From: SIAQ01 sp964484265
Lineage (GTDB): Bacteria > Planctomycetota > Planctomycetia > Gemmatales > Gemmataceae
DNA: 64,000 nt
Direction of reading: 5' to 3'
Assembly (NCBI GenBank): GCA_964484265.1
Contig: CAZAFH010000022.1
Span: 1-64,000 of the forward strand
Under the pieces are notes generated by a model that did not search any database, was not told the origin of the DNA, and saw only the letters and a program-made list of their open reading frames with translations. The position numbers and the translations under genes are program-made. Each line of letters starts with the position of its first letter. Positions within the stretch are counted from its first letter, which is position 1. Shown here piece by piece: positions 1 to 8,275 of this stretch.

Positions 1-37
1 TCACCCCCGGCCCCTCTCCCGGAGGGAGAGGGGAGAA
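1..37. repeat. REP-like palindrome, CTCTCCC family
   Basis: A GC-rich inverted repeat in which ccctctccc faces gggagaggg across a very short loop, preceded by tcacccccggc. The same unit recurs at 47539-47575, 47704-47738 and 47790-47830, so it is a dispersed palindromic repeat and not part of a gene. Any open frame through it is spurious. Confidence 0.75.
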
Positions 38-649
38 AGTAGCGCTGTAGTATTAGGGAAAATCTCAAGAGATTGATGAAACCACCCTGTAAACGGGATG
101 ACCACAACTCCACTGTCGTAACTCTTTTCCCACCCATTCTTTCGTATTGCTCTGTGATCTTTGTGCTCTCTGTGCTGAATAATCCGGGTTAAGCCGCAGG
201 CGGCAAACGCAAATCGGGATTTCATGGCCAGCCCGACCGGACCTGACGTCATATCGACCATTGTGGCAGCGATTCGACCAGTTCGGCGAGCCTTTTAGAC
301 GATCACGAGATTGATGGTTCGTTCTATCGTTCGTGGCCAAAAATCGGCCAGGCCGAGCGGGTTTGGGCTCCCGTTTGAAAAAACGGACTGATTTATCGGA
401 ATTTATCGGGCGAATCGCACGCTTTATGTTCGCGGCATGTCCCAAGGTTTAGCCAGCCGATTCTGAAACGAGGGCATTCTTTACGCTTCGGCGAAAAAAA
501 TACCCAGTCCGGCACGCCCATTGCATCAGCGGATACAACTTCAGGATCCGCATGATGGCGACGATGCGTCGCGAAACCTCTCCTCATCATGCGGACCGTT
601 CACACCTTGGGCACCCTACGCGAAATCGAACGAAATTTGCGGAGACCGC
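38..649. other. Intergenic region upstream of the hydrogenase-like operon
   Basis: About 610 bases without a supportable gene. Short open frames on both strands have no recognisable protein character. A fragment near 190-203 resembles one arm of the aagccgcaagcgg repeat found elsewhere in the window. The promoter of the operon that begins at 650 should lie here, but I cannot point to a convincing -35/-10 pair. Confidence 0.5.
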
Positions 650-2644
650 ATGGATCTCTTGTTCTTAGGGTTCATTTCCTTGGTGGTCGGCATCGTGCTG
701 GCCATCGCCCTGCCCAACAATCGCGTCCGAATCGGCGTGAATCTGGCCTCTCAGGCCGTCGCATGCGGCCTAATTCTTACCGCGACGGTGCCGATTCTTT
801 TCGGCGGCGAAGAAATGACCGGCGTGCTGAAGTGGTCGTTCCCCGTGCAGCGGATCGATCTTCGGCTCGACGCCCTGGGCGCTTTCTTTTTGACGTTCTC
901 CCTGCCGATCACGTTCCTTTGCTCGATCTACGCGGTCGGGTATTTGGCGCATGACATTCGCAGTCCGCGCCATGTCGGGATGCACTTTGCTTTGTTGTCG
1001 ATGGTGCAGATATCGTATCTGATCGTTTACACCGTGGGAAATGCCTTCGCGTTTCTCGTCGGGTGGGAAATTGCCGCCCTGTCGGCTTGGTTGCTGGTCA
1101 TCTGGGACCATCGCAACCAGAAGATACGCTTCGCGGGATTCAACTATCTCATCTCGACACACCTGAGCCTGCTGTTCCTGGTCGCGGCGATCATGATCAT
1201 GCACGGGCCGACCAATAGCTTTCAGTTCGAGGTCTTTCAAGAATTCATGAGGCAACCGAGCATCCGACGCGATATCGCCTTTGTCCTGCTCATGACGTCG
1301 TTCGGGTTGAAGTCGGGCTTCTTTCCGTTCCACACCTATGTGCCTCGGGCCGAATCGGCGGCGCCAGCGCATGTCGCGGCGATCATGTCGGGAGTCATCC
1401 ACAAGGCGGGCTTGTTCGGCATGTTGAAGTTCATCCTGATGATCGGCGAACCTGCGCCGTGGATGGGGTGGTACCTGATCGCGGTCTCGGCCGTGTCGGC
1501 GTTCATGGGCGTCCTGTATACGATCTCGCAGCGCGACTTGAAGCGATTGCTTGGCTACTCGTCGGTCGAGAATGTCGGCATCGCGGGGATCGGTCTGGGG
1601 TTGGGTTGCCTCGGGTTGTCGATGCATCAGCCGGTGCTGGTTGCGCTTGGCTTTGGTTCGAGCATTCTCCACATTCTCAATCACGCGCTGTTCAAATCAC
1701 TGCTGTTCCTTGGCTCGGGAGCGATTTATCGATTCACGCACACGATAGATCTCGAGAAACTCGGCGGGTTGCTGAAGACGATGCGCTGGATCGGGCCGCT
1801 GTTTTTTCTTGGCTGTTTCGCGAGCGCGGGATTGCCGCCGCTCAATGGCTTTGTGAGCGAATTCCTCCTTTATTTCGGGTTATTGCAATCGACGCCTGAG
1901 CTGGGCATTGCGCGCATGCCGCTGATGCTGACGGCTGGCTTGCTAGGTCTGGTGGGCGGCTTGACGGCATTGTCGATGACGCGTGTGTTCGGCCTGGTGT
2001 TTCTCGGCGTGCCGCGCGATCCGCATCATGTCGATGCCAAAGCTCACGAGAACCCGTTCATGATCGCGCCTATGGTCATTCAAGTAATCGGGATCATCGC
2101 GATCGGCCTGGCGCCTGCGATTGGGCTTAAATTGGTGGAGGTCCCAGCTGGCATGTTCCTGAAGCTGTCGTCGGCGCCAGAGACTCCGCTCGATTCCTAC
2201 ATCACCATGCCCTTGATCAACTCGCTGACGTTATTCGCCGGGTTGTTTTTTGGAATCTTCGCGGTGCTGCTCGTGATGCGGCTTACGCTCTTGCCACGGA
2301 GCAATCGCACGCATGTTACATGGGGTTGTGGTTATACATTGCCGAATCCGCGTATGCAATACACGGGATCCTCGTTCTCGCAGTCGATGGCGATCGTGTT
2401 TCGCGATTTGCTCAAATTTATTACGCGCGAGGAGATGCCCGACGAGGTCTTTCCGAAGGACGGAAAATACGAGACGCATTGTGTCGATAGCGTGGAACGG
2501 CTGACGTTCAAGGTCTTGGCCGACGGCGAAGGCGCGGCGAATAACGTGCTCGGATGGATTCCGGAGAGCACGCGTTTCTCCTTCGCACTTGGTTTGGCAG
2601 CGTTGCTAGTGCTGGTGGCGGTGGTCTCGATGATGCAGGGCTAG
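650..2644 (+). CDS. hyfB: HyfB/NuoL-like membrane subunit of hydrogenase-related complex
   Basis: 664-residue polytopic membrane protein of the complex I antiporter family (proton-conducting membrane transporter, as in hydrogenase-4 subunit B/HycC). The central part carries family hallmarks: a conserved Glu in a membrane helix (EIAALSAW), the GLKSGFFPFHTYVPRA stretch with a buried Lys, then HVAAIMSGVIHKAG and HALFKSLLFLGSGAIY. After the antiporter core there is a soluble loop (about residues 540-630) and a final membrane helix. The frame is open further upstream (to 521), but the first 43 codons look non-membrane and the ATG at 650 starts directly with a hydrophobic helix, so 650 is chosen. 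It begins an operon of six genes and is followed 15 bases later by the HyfC-like gene. Role: part of the ion-translocating membrane arm. Confidence 0.88.
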   Translation: MDLLFLGFISLVVGIVLAIALPNNRVRIGVNLASQAVACGLILTATVPILFGGEEMTGVLKWSFPVQRIDLRLDALGAFFLTFSLPITFLCSIYAVGYLAHDIRSPRHVGMHFALLSMVQISYLIVYTVGNAFAFLVGWEIAALSAWLLVIWDHRNQKIRFAGFNYLISTHLSLLFLVAAIMIMHGPTNSFQFEVFQEFMRQPSIRRDIAFVLLMTSFGLKSGFFPFHTYVPRAESAAPAHVAAIMSGVIHKAGLFGMLKFILMIGEPAPWMGWYLIAVSAVSAFMGVLYTISQRDLKRLLGYSSVENVGIAGIGLGLGCLGLSMHQPVLVALGFGSSILHILNHALFKSLLFLGSGAIYRFTHTIDLEKLGGLLKTMRWIGPLFFLGCFASAGLPPLNGFVSEFLLYFGLLQSTPELGIARMPLMLTAGLLGLVGGLTALSMTRVFGLVFLGVPRDPHHVDAKAHENPFMIAPMVIQVIGIIAIGLAPAIGLKLVEVPAGMFLKLSSAPETPLDSYITMPLINSLTLFAGLFFGIFAVLLVMRLTLLPRSNRTHVTWGCGYTLPNPRMQYTGSSFSQSMAIVFRDLLKFITREEMPDEVFPKDGKYETHCVDSVERLTFKVLADGEGAANNVLGWIPESTRFSFALGLAALLVLVAVVSMMQG

Positions 2645-2659
2645 TTCCGAAAGGTATCG

Positions 2660-3601
2660 ATGTTCTACTACGGCATGCTCCTGGTTCATTTGGCGGTCGT
2701 GCTGGTCGCGCCGATTTTCGTGGTGGGAATCATCAACCGCGTGAAATCGATCTGGGCTGGCCGGCGCGGACCGCGCCTTTACCAGACCTGGTTCGACCTC
2801 ATGCGCCTGTTGCGAAAGACGCCTGTCTACAGCGAAGTCACGAGCTGGATCTTCGTGATCGCTCCAGTTGCAGTCCTGGCGTCGAGCGTCACTGCCAGCT
2901 TGCTCTGTCCGATCTTTCCGGGGTTCTCGCCGTTTTCGTTCCAGGGAGACTTCGTGGCGTTTGCGTACCTTCTCGGCGTGGGCCGGCTGTTTTTGATGCT
3001 CGGCGCCCTCGACACCGGTAGCGCATTTGAAGGCATGGGCGCCAGCCGCGAGGCGACTTACTCGGCTCTCGCGGAACCGGTTTTTCTTTTGGCGCTCGGA
3101 ACCCTTTCGTGGATCAGCCATAACCCGTCGTTTCAGAGCCTCGTCATCCCGCACGACTGGTGGTCGATCGAAGCGGCCGTGCGTTTCGCGTTGGTAGCCG
3201 CGTTGTTTACCGTTTTGCTCATCGAATCAGCACGTGTGCCGGCGGATGATCCGACGACGCACCTGGAACTGACGATGGTGCATGAAGTCATGATCCTCGA
3301 TCACAGCGGGCCTGAATTGGCGATCGTACAATACGCTTCAGCGATGAAGATGACCGTCCTGGCCGGGATCATCGCTTCGGTTCTCAATCCCTTGTCGGTG
3401 ACCGACGAGCCATTGCAAGCCGTTCTGTCCGTTGGTGTCTCCATAGGCCTGATTGTCGTAATCGCGGTGGTTATCGGGTTGATCGAATCGTTGACGGCGC
3501 GTCTGCGTTTTCGCACGCTGCCGTTGTTTACATTCTCGGCGTTCCTGGCAGTGCTGGTGTCGCTGGTCGTGGTCATCGCGAATCAGGGAGTATTCCATTG
3601 A
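2660..3601 (+). CDS. hyfC: HyfC/NuoH-like membrane subunit
   Basis: 313-residue membrane protein of the complex I subunit 1 family (NuoH, HycD, HyfC, EchB). It shows the family signature ARVPADDPTTHLELTMVHE, an acidic cytoplasmic loop, and the earlier MGASREATYSALAEP segment that in relatives lies at the interface with the large and small peripheral subunits. About eight hydrophobic segments are visible. In relatives this subunit anchors the peripheral arm to the membrane and couples electron transfer to ion movement. Its stop overlaps the next start by 4 bases (ATGA-type overlap, 3598-3601), which argues for translational coupling. Hydrogenase-4 subunit C-like is a better description than NuoH because of the surrounding gene order. 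Confidence 0.88.
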   Translation: MFYYGMLLVHLAVVLVAPIFVVGIINRVKSIWAGRRGPRLYQTWFDLMRLLRKTPVYSEVTSWIFVIAPVAVLASSVTASLLCPIFPGFSPFSFQGDFVAFAYLLGVGRLFLMLGALDTGSAFEGMGASREATYSALAEPVFLLALGTLSWISHNPSFQSLVIPHDWWSIEAAVRFALVAALFTVLLIESARVPADDPTTHLELTMVHEVMILDHSGPELAIVQYASAMKMTVLAGIIASVLNPLSVTDEPLQAVLSVGVSIGLIVVIAVVIGLIESLTARLRFRTLPLFTFSAFLAVLVSLVVVIANQGVFH

Positions 3602-4218
3602 CCAATCTTTTCATCGTGTACGTGGCCGCGTTTTTTCTGCCGATTCTCTTTCACTCATGGCGAGTCGCCGTGATCGGTCTGGGCGCCCAGGGACTGCTGC
3701 ATGCATTGATCCTTGCGTGCGGTCATGAATGGGACGGCCAGGCTTACTTCGAGTTTTTCTCGCTCGTAATCATCCGCGCGTGGTTTGTCCCGTGGTACGT
3801 CCTGCGGCAAATGCGCGGGCATGACACGGCGTCTGATTTCGCTCTGATACCGAAGAACCTCGCGCAATGGTTGCTTGCGTTTGCATTGCTCGCCGCGGCG
3901 TTCGTGTTTGGACACAAAATGTCACCCGAGGATCCGGTGGAGGCTTTGCAAGTCGGCACGGCGGCGGGAGCGATCCTCATAAGTCTGCTGGTGCTCGCCA
4001 ATCAACATCACCCGATGGGGCAGGTCGTCGGATTGCTCACTTTCGAGGGTGGCATCACACTGGTTGAGCTGTTATCGCCGCATGCGATGCCATTCCCGGT
4101 CAGCGTGGGCGTATCGCTGGTGACGATAAGCCTGGTCCTGATCTGTGGCCATTTCTTGAAGCAAATGTTGACGCTCTCGCCGGATTCCGAGAACGTGGAG
4201 GACACGGTAACATTATGA
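3598..4218 (+). CDS. hyfE: HyfE/NuoK-like membrane subunit
   Basis: 206-residue hydrophobic protein in the position occupied by hyfE in hydrogenase-4 operons (after the C subunit, before the F subunit). Hydrophobic segments alternate with short charged loops; GTAAGAILISLLVLANQHHPMGQ and the following LTFEGGITLVELL resemble the NuoK-like part of HyfE, including a membrane-embedded Glu. The start codon is TTG at 3598 overlapping the preceding stop; no better downstream ATG with a full N-terminal helix is apparent. Its stop overlaps the start of the next gene at 4215. Likely role: small antiporter-like subunit of the membrane arm. Confidence 0.8.
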   Translation: MTNLFIVYVAAFFLPILFHSWRVAVIGLGAQGLLHALILACGHEWDGQAYFEFFSLVIIRAWFVPWYVLRQMRGHDTASDFALIPKNLAQWLLAFALLAAAFVFGHKMSPEDPVEALQVGTAAGAILISLLVLANQHHPMGQVVGLLTFEGGITLVELLSPHAMPFPVSVGVSLVTISLVLICGHFLKQMLTLSPDSENVEDTVTL

Positions 4219-5669
4219 TTGCACTGGCTTGTGCGGCGGTTCCATTGATTGGCGCCGTTCTCCTGATGTTCCCCATGTTCCGCGGCCGGGTCGCCAGCGC
4301 CGTGCTGGTCGGATCGGCGCTGGTGGAGTTGATCCTCGCGGTGATCGTGGCGTCGTCGCGAACGCCTGAAACGTCGGTCTATTTACTCGAGAGCTATTTC
4401 GTTCTCGATGCCACCTCGATCTTGTTTCTGTTACTAATATCGGCGGTCTTTTTCGGGATTACGATTTATGTGTGGTACCGGGTGACCGCGGGTTTGATGC
4501 CGGGCGCGTATGAAGGCTTCGTGATACGCTCGCTGCTGTTCTTTTCGTCCAGCATCCTTGCGGTTCTCAGCAATCACTTGCTGGCGATGTGGGTCTTTTT
4601 GGAATTGGGAACTTTCGCGGTTGCGCCGCTCATCTACTACGCGCGCGGCGCGAGCGCCTTGCGTGCATCGTGGAAGTATCTGTTGTTCTCCGTCATCGGT
4701 CTGGGCTTCAATTTCATCGGCTTGCTGTGCATGGCACGCGGCATGGGCGGGCCGGAGGGCGAACACGAATTGACGTTCTTTCTCGACGGCCTGCAACAAA
4801 TTCCGACACTGGGCGAGCGCGTCTGGTGGGAACTGGGCCTGGCATTGATGGTGTTCGGCCTGGGAACGAAACTCGGTCTGGCGCCGATGTACTCCTGGCT
4901 GCCCGACGCCTATGACGAGGCGCCGCCCGCAGTCACGACCATGCTCTCGGCCGTGCAGTTCAACTGCGTAATCCTGGCGCTTTTCCGCGAAGTCGGGTTG
5001 CTTCGTTCGTTCGACCCGGACCTGATAAGCAACGAATTGATCGTCATGGGCACGATATCGATTGCCGTCACCGCGCTGCACATTATCAAAGCCGACAATT
5101 ACAAACGCCTGATCGCCTATGCGTCGATCAATCACGCTGGCACCATCGCGCTCGGGTTGGGCGTCGGCAAAAACGCTGGTTACGGCGTCGTGCTTTATGT
5201 CGTCAGCAACGCGCTCGTCAAGGCGACGCTCTTCCTTACCTGCGGCAACATCAAGGCCCATTTCGGCACGAAGCAGATCACTGCCCTGCGCGGCCTTATT
5301 CGAGTCATGCCTTTCAGCGGCTGGGTTTTCATGCTAGGCGTGTTCGCATTGCTCGGCTTCGCTCCGTTCGGAAGCTTCATGGGCGAGGTCATCATGCTGA
5401 GCAACATGGCCTCGGGCGGCTATTTGCTCGTGTTCTTCTTCATCTGCATCGCGTTGACGGTCATCCTACTAGCGACCGGCAGAGCCTTGTTCCCGATGAT
5501 TTGGGGAGATTCGCCCGACGAGACGCCTAAGTCCGCCGAGCCGATCTGGTCGATTGCATCCAGCTTGTTTTTTATCCTGCTGCTGGTCTCGCTTGGAATC
5601 TATACTCCTTCGCCCATTACCGCACTGCTTCGCGAAGTCGCCGTCACGCTCGGCGGCCGAGAGGTGTAG
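4215..5669 (+). CDS. hyfF: HyfF/NuoN-like membrane subunit
   Basis: 484-residue second antiporter-type subunit (proton-conducting membrane transporter family; HyfF, NuoN/NuoL relatives). Visible hallmarks are FLELGTFAVAPLIYYARG with a membrane Glu, LGTKLGLAPMYSWLPDAYDEAPPAV with the conserved Lys, and DNYKRLIAYASINHAG followed by LVKATLFLTCGNI. The C-terminal part contains GFAPFGSFMGEV, also typical. It overlaps the previous gene by 4 bases. Together with the HyfB-like protein it gives the complex two large antiporter-like subunits, one fewer than E. coli hydrogenase-4, which also has HyfD. Confidence 0.87.
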   Translation: MIALACAAVPLIGAVLLMFPMFRGRVASAVLVGSALVELILAVIVASSRTPETSVYLLESYFVLDATSILFLLLISAVFFGITIYVWYRVTAGLMPGAYEGFVIRSLLFFSSSILAVLSNHLLAMWVFLELGTFAVAPLIYYARGASALRASWKYLLFSVIGLGFNFIGLLCMARGMGGPEGEHELTFFLDGLQQIPTLGERVWWELGLALMVFGLGTKLGLAPMYSWLPDAYDEAPPAVTTMLSAVQFNCVILALFREVGLLRSFDPDLISNELIVMGTISIAVTALHIIKADNYKRLIAYASINHAGTIALGLGVGKNAGYGVVLYVVSNALVKATLFLTCGNIKAHFGTKQITALRGLIRVMPFSGWVFMLGVFALLGFAPFGSFMGEVIMLSNMASGGYLLVFFFICIALTVILLATGRALFPMIWGDSPDETPKSAEPIWSIASSLFFILLLVSLGIYTPSPITALLREVAVTLGGREV

Positions 5670-5700
5670 CCGCGGCGAGCAAACGAAGAATCGAAAGCCA

Positions 5701-7194
5701 ATGGTGCTTGTAATGTCTCATCCCAACGTACTGGTGCAACCGCGAAGCGAACTGCAAGTGCTCGATTTCCGCGCCTTTCGGCAACGCATCACGGATCAGC
5801 TAACGCGCGGCGACCGATTGCTCAGCCTTTATGGAACACCGGACCACCAGGCGACCGATGGCACGCCCGTGCTGCACGCAATATTTCTCGAACGCGACAA
5901 AGGTCTGACGCAATTTCTCGGTCAGTCGCAGGGATCCGAAAAGTATCATTCACTCACGCCGGACTTTCCCGCGCTGCATTGTTTCGAACGCGAGATCCAC
6001 GAACAGTACGGCATGCGCGTCATCGATCATCCCTGGCTCAAACCGATCCGCTTTGAAGGCAAGAACCTGAAGAGGATGGACGATTACCCGTTCTACAAGC
6101 TCGAAGGCAAGGAGGTCCACGAAGTCGGCGTCGGCCCGATCCACGCCGGCGTGATCGAACCCGGGCACTTCCGCTTCATGTGTTTCGGCGAGACGGTGCA
6201 TCACCTCGAAATACATCACGGCTACCAGCATCGTGGGGCCGAGTCGCTGCTCTTACGGACGCCGCCCAGAAAATTGCCGCCCCTCGTCGAGAGTATTGCC
6301 GGCGACACGGCAGTCGGACATGTTCTCGCCTACTGCCGAGCGTGGGAGGCGTTGTGCCAGCTTCCCGTCCGCCCTGAAGTCGAGGCGATTCGCTCGATCG
6401 GGCTGGAACTGGAGCGCATCGCCATGCACCTGGCGAGTCTGAGCGGCATGGCAACCGATGTCGCGTTTCTGCCAGGCGGCGCCACCTACGGTCGATTGCG
6501 CACCTCAGCCATCAATCTGTCGATGCGGCTGTGCGGCAGCCGGTTTGGGCGAAGTTGGTTCCGCCCCGGCGAACTGCGTTTCGCCTTCCGCCACGCCCAC
6601 AAAAAGGATATTCGCGACACGCTGCTGTTCGTCAAACATGACATCGGCATCATCAATGATCTGTTTCGCAGCTCAAGGACTATCCGCCATCGTATGGCGA
6701 CGACCGGCACCGTGCCGACGCCTTTGGCGAAGGAAATCGGCATGGTCGGCCTGATGGCGCGGGCCTGCGGCGTGCCGTGCGATCTGCGCAGCGAACTCAA
6801 GGGCGGCGCCTATGGCCAGCACCCACTTCCCGCCGTCATTGAGCCGGTCGGCGACTGCCTGGCCCGAGCGATGGTGCGCATTCGCGAGATCGACGCCTCG
6901 CTCGACTGGATCCTGCACGTGGTGGACACCCTCGCCGAGATCGATGCCGACCCGCTCGCGAAGTATCAACCGCGGCCGAATTATTGCGCAATCTCATTCG
7001 AGGAGGGCTGGCGCGGCGAGGTCATGCACGCGATACAAACCGATGCCGACGGCAAGATCGCTCACTACAAGGTGCAAGATCCATCGCTCCGCAACTGGAC
7101 AGGCCTGGCCCAGGCGCTGCGCAACAACGCCATCTATGACTTCCCGATTTGCAACAAGAGTTTCGATCTTTCCTACTGTGGAAACGATCTGTGA
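5701..7194 (+). CDS. hyfG: NuoC/NuoD-type large subunit lacking [NiFe] ligands (Ehr-like)
   Basis: 497-residue fusion of a 30-kDa (NuoC-like) domain, roughly residues 20-170 with EREIHEQYGM and DHPWLKPIRF, and a 49-kDa/hydrogenase large-subunit domain with GPIHAGVIEPGHFRF and EIHHGYQHRGAE. This is the HycE/HyfG layout. In true group 4 hydrogenases the large domain has CGxC near its start and a C-terminal DPCxxC. Here the first position reads ESIAGDTAVGH, with no cysteine, and the C-terminus ends in SFDLSYCGNDL, where only one, displaced, cysteine remains. A [NiFe] site is therefore not expected. The start at 5701 is preferred over 5713 only weakly; neither has a strong ribosome site. No hyp maturation genes lie in the window, which fits a non-hydrogenase. 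Confidence 0.85.
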   Translation: MVLVMSHPNVLVQPRSELQVLDFRAFRQRITDQLTRGDRLLSLYGTPDHQATDGTPVLHAIFLERDKGLTQFLGQSQGSEKYHSLTPDFPALHCFEREIHEQYGMRVIDHPWLKPIRFEGKNLKRMDDYPFYKLEGKEVHEVGVGPIHAGVIEPGHFRFMCFGETVHHLEIHHGYQHRGAESLLLRTPPRKLPPLVESIAGDTAVGHVLAYCRAWEALCQLPVRPEVEAIRSIGLELERIAMHLASLSGMATDVAFLPGGATYGRLRTSAINLSMRLCGSRFGRSWFRPGELRFAFRHAHKKDIRDTLLFVKHDIGIINDLFRSSRTIRHRMATTGTVPTPLAKEIGMVGLMARACGVPCDLRSELKGGAYGQHPLPAVIEPVGDCLARAMVRIREIDASLDWILHVVDTLAEIDADPLAKYQPRPNYCAISFEEGWRGEVMHAIQTDADGKIAHYKVQDPSLRNWTGLAQALRNNAIYDFPICNKSFDLSYCGNDL

Positions 7195-7280
7195 AGATCG
7201 CTTGCCCTCGGGCGCTCGCACGGAATATTCCGAGCACCCAACGCCAAGCGGAACGAGACAAACGACGAAGAGGATCCTTT

Positions 7281-8048
7281 ATGGGACCGTTTATCAACGC
7301 CCTCAAGGTCAGGGTTTCGCAGGGCAAGCAGTTCGTGCCCGACGTGCGGGCGGCCAATCCCGTTGGATTCCGCGGACTGCCGATGATCGATGCGGCGCCA
7401 TGCCAAGAAGGGTGCACGGAATGTGCCGACGCCTGCCCGACGACGGCGATTCAGCTGCAGTCGTTCGGCCTGGATCTGGGCCGGTGTGTATTCTGCGATG
7501 AGTGTGCCCGCATCTGCCCGAAAGAGAAGATCAAGTTCACGGCGGGCTACCGCATGGCGAGCCGAACGCGCGACGGCCTGATCATCCGCGAAGGCAACAG
7601 CAATCTCGGCCCAGTCGAAGCATCGGACGCGATCCGCAAAATTTTTGGCCGATCGCTGAAATTGCGATCGGTTTCGGCCGGCGGGTGCAACGGTTGCGAA
7701 CTGGAAATCAACGCGATGGCGAACGTGAATTTCGATTGCGGACGCTACGGCATCGACATCGTCGCCTCGCCTCGCCACGCCGACGGCCTGATCTTGAGCG
7801 GTCCGATCTCGGCAAACATGGCGGCGGCGCTCGAACTCTGCTACGAGGGAATGCCGGAGCCGAAATTCGTAATTTCCGCCGGCGCCTGTGCCATCTCCGG
7901 CGGCGTCTTCGAGACCTCGGTGGCGCTGGACCGGGCGTTCCTTGGCCGATTCGCTCCCGAACTCTACGTCGCCGGTTGTCCGCCGCACCCGCTCTCGATT
8001 GTCAACGGCATTCTCGACCTGATGGGCCACGCCGACGGCCGCTGGTGA
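7281..8048 (+). CDS. hyfI: Ferredoxin-NuoB fusion, HyfH/HyfI-like iron-sulfur subunit
   Basis: 255-residue protein that combines two subunits normally encoded apart. Residues about 30-85 hold two 4Fe-4S motifs, CQEGCTECADACP and CVFCDECARICP (NuoI/HyfH-like). The rest is a NuoB/HyfI small subunit with CNGCELE, then GACAISGG and GCPPHP, supplying the four cysteines of the terminal cluster next to the large-subunit active site. All these cysteines are intact, unlike the large subunit. The ATG at 7281 has GAAGAGG seven bases upstream; the longer open frame starting at 7149 overlaps the hyfG-like gene and lacks domain character. It is the last gene of the operon, about 90 bases after the large subunit. 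Confidence 0.87.
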   Translation: MGPFINALKVRVSQGKQFVPDVRAANPVGFRGLPMIDAAPCQEGCTECADACPTTAIQLQSFGLDLGRCVFCDECARICPKEKIKFTAGYRMASRTRDGLIIREGNSNLGPVEASDAIRKIFGRSLKLRSVSAGGCNGCELEINAMANVNFDCGRYGIDIVASPRHADGLILSGPISANMAAALELCYEGMPEPKFVISAGACAISGGVFETSVALDRAFLGRFAPELYVAGCPPHPLSIVNGILDLMGHADGRW

Positions 8049-8069
8049 GGCACGTTTAATGTGCCTTTG

Positions 8070-8183
8070 CCGCTTGCGGCTTAGCGCTCAACGGGTTGTT
8101 TCCGAATTCATAGCGATCTACACGAGCGCGGTATCACACGATGGCGCGGGGTGCAATATTGTTGAGCGCTAAGCCGCAAGCGG
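8070..8183. repeat. 114-bp palindromic-ended element, copy 1
   Basis: The element begins ccgcttgcggcttagcgctc and ends with its inverse complement, gagcgctaagccgcaagcgg, with about 70 bases between. Two more copies of exactly 114 bases occur at 37301-37414 and 38793-38906, the latter in opposite orientation, and their interiors also match. It codes for nothing and behaves like a miniature inverted-repeat element. It lies just after the hydrogenase-like operon and could also act as a terminator structure. Confidence 0.85.
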
Positions 8184-8275
8184 CAGATACGGAAGTTATT
8201 TTTCAAACCTCACTATGAAATGACAATGGTGGCACAGACATTCGTGCCACCAAACGCCCCAATCACTTTCACTTG

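Noticed and set aside
770..1684. Long open frame on the minus strand, antisense to the hyfB-like gene
   Set aside because: It is charged, repetitive and without any family motif, while the plus strand gives a textbook membrane subunit; a shadow of GC-rich coding DNA.
4434..5261. Minus-strand open frame of 275 codons inside the hyfF-like gene
   Set aside because: Arg/Gln/Asp-rich shadow frame opposite a clear antiporter-type protein.
5701..7194. True [NiFe] hydrogenase large subunit
   Set aside because: Neither the CGxC nor the DPCxxC ligand motif is present.
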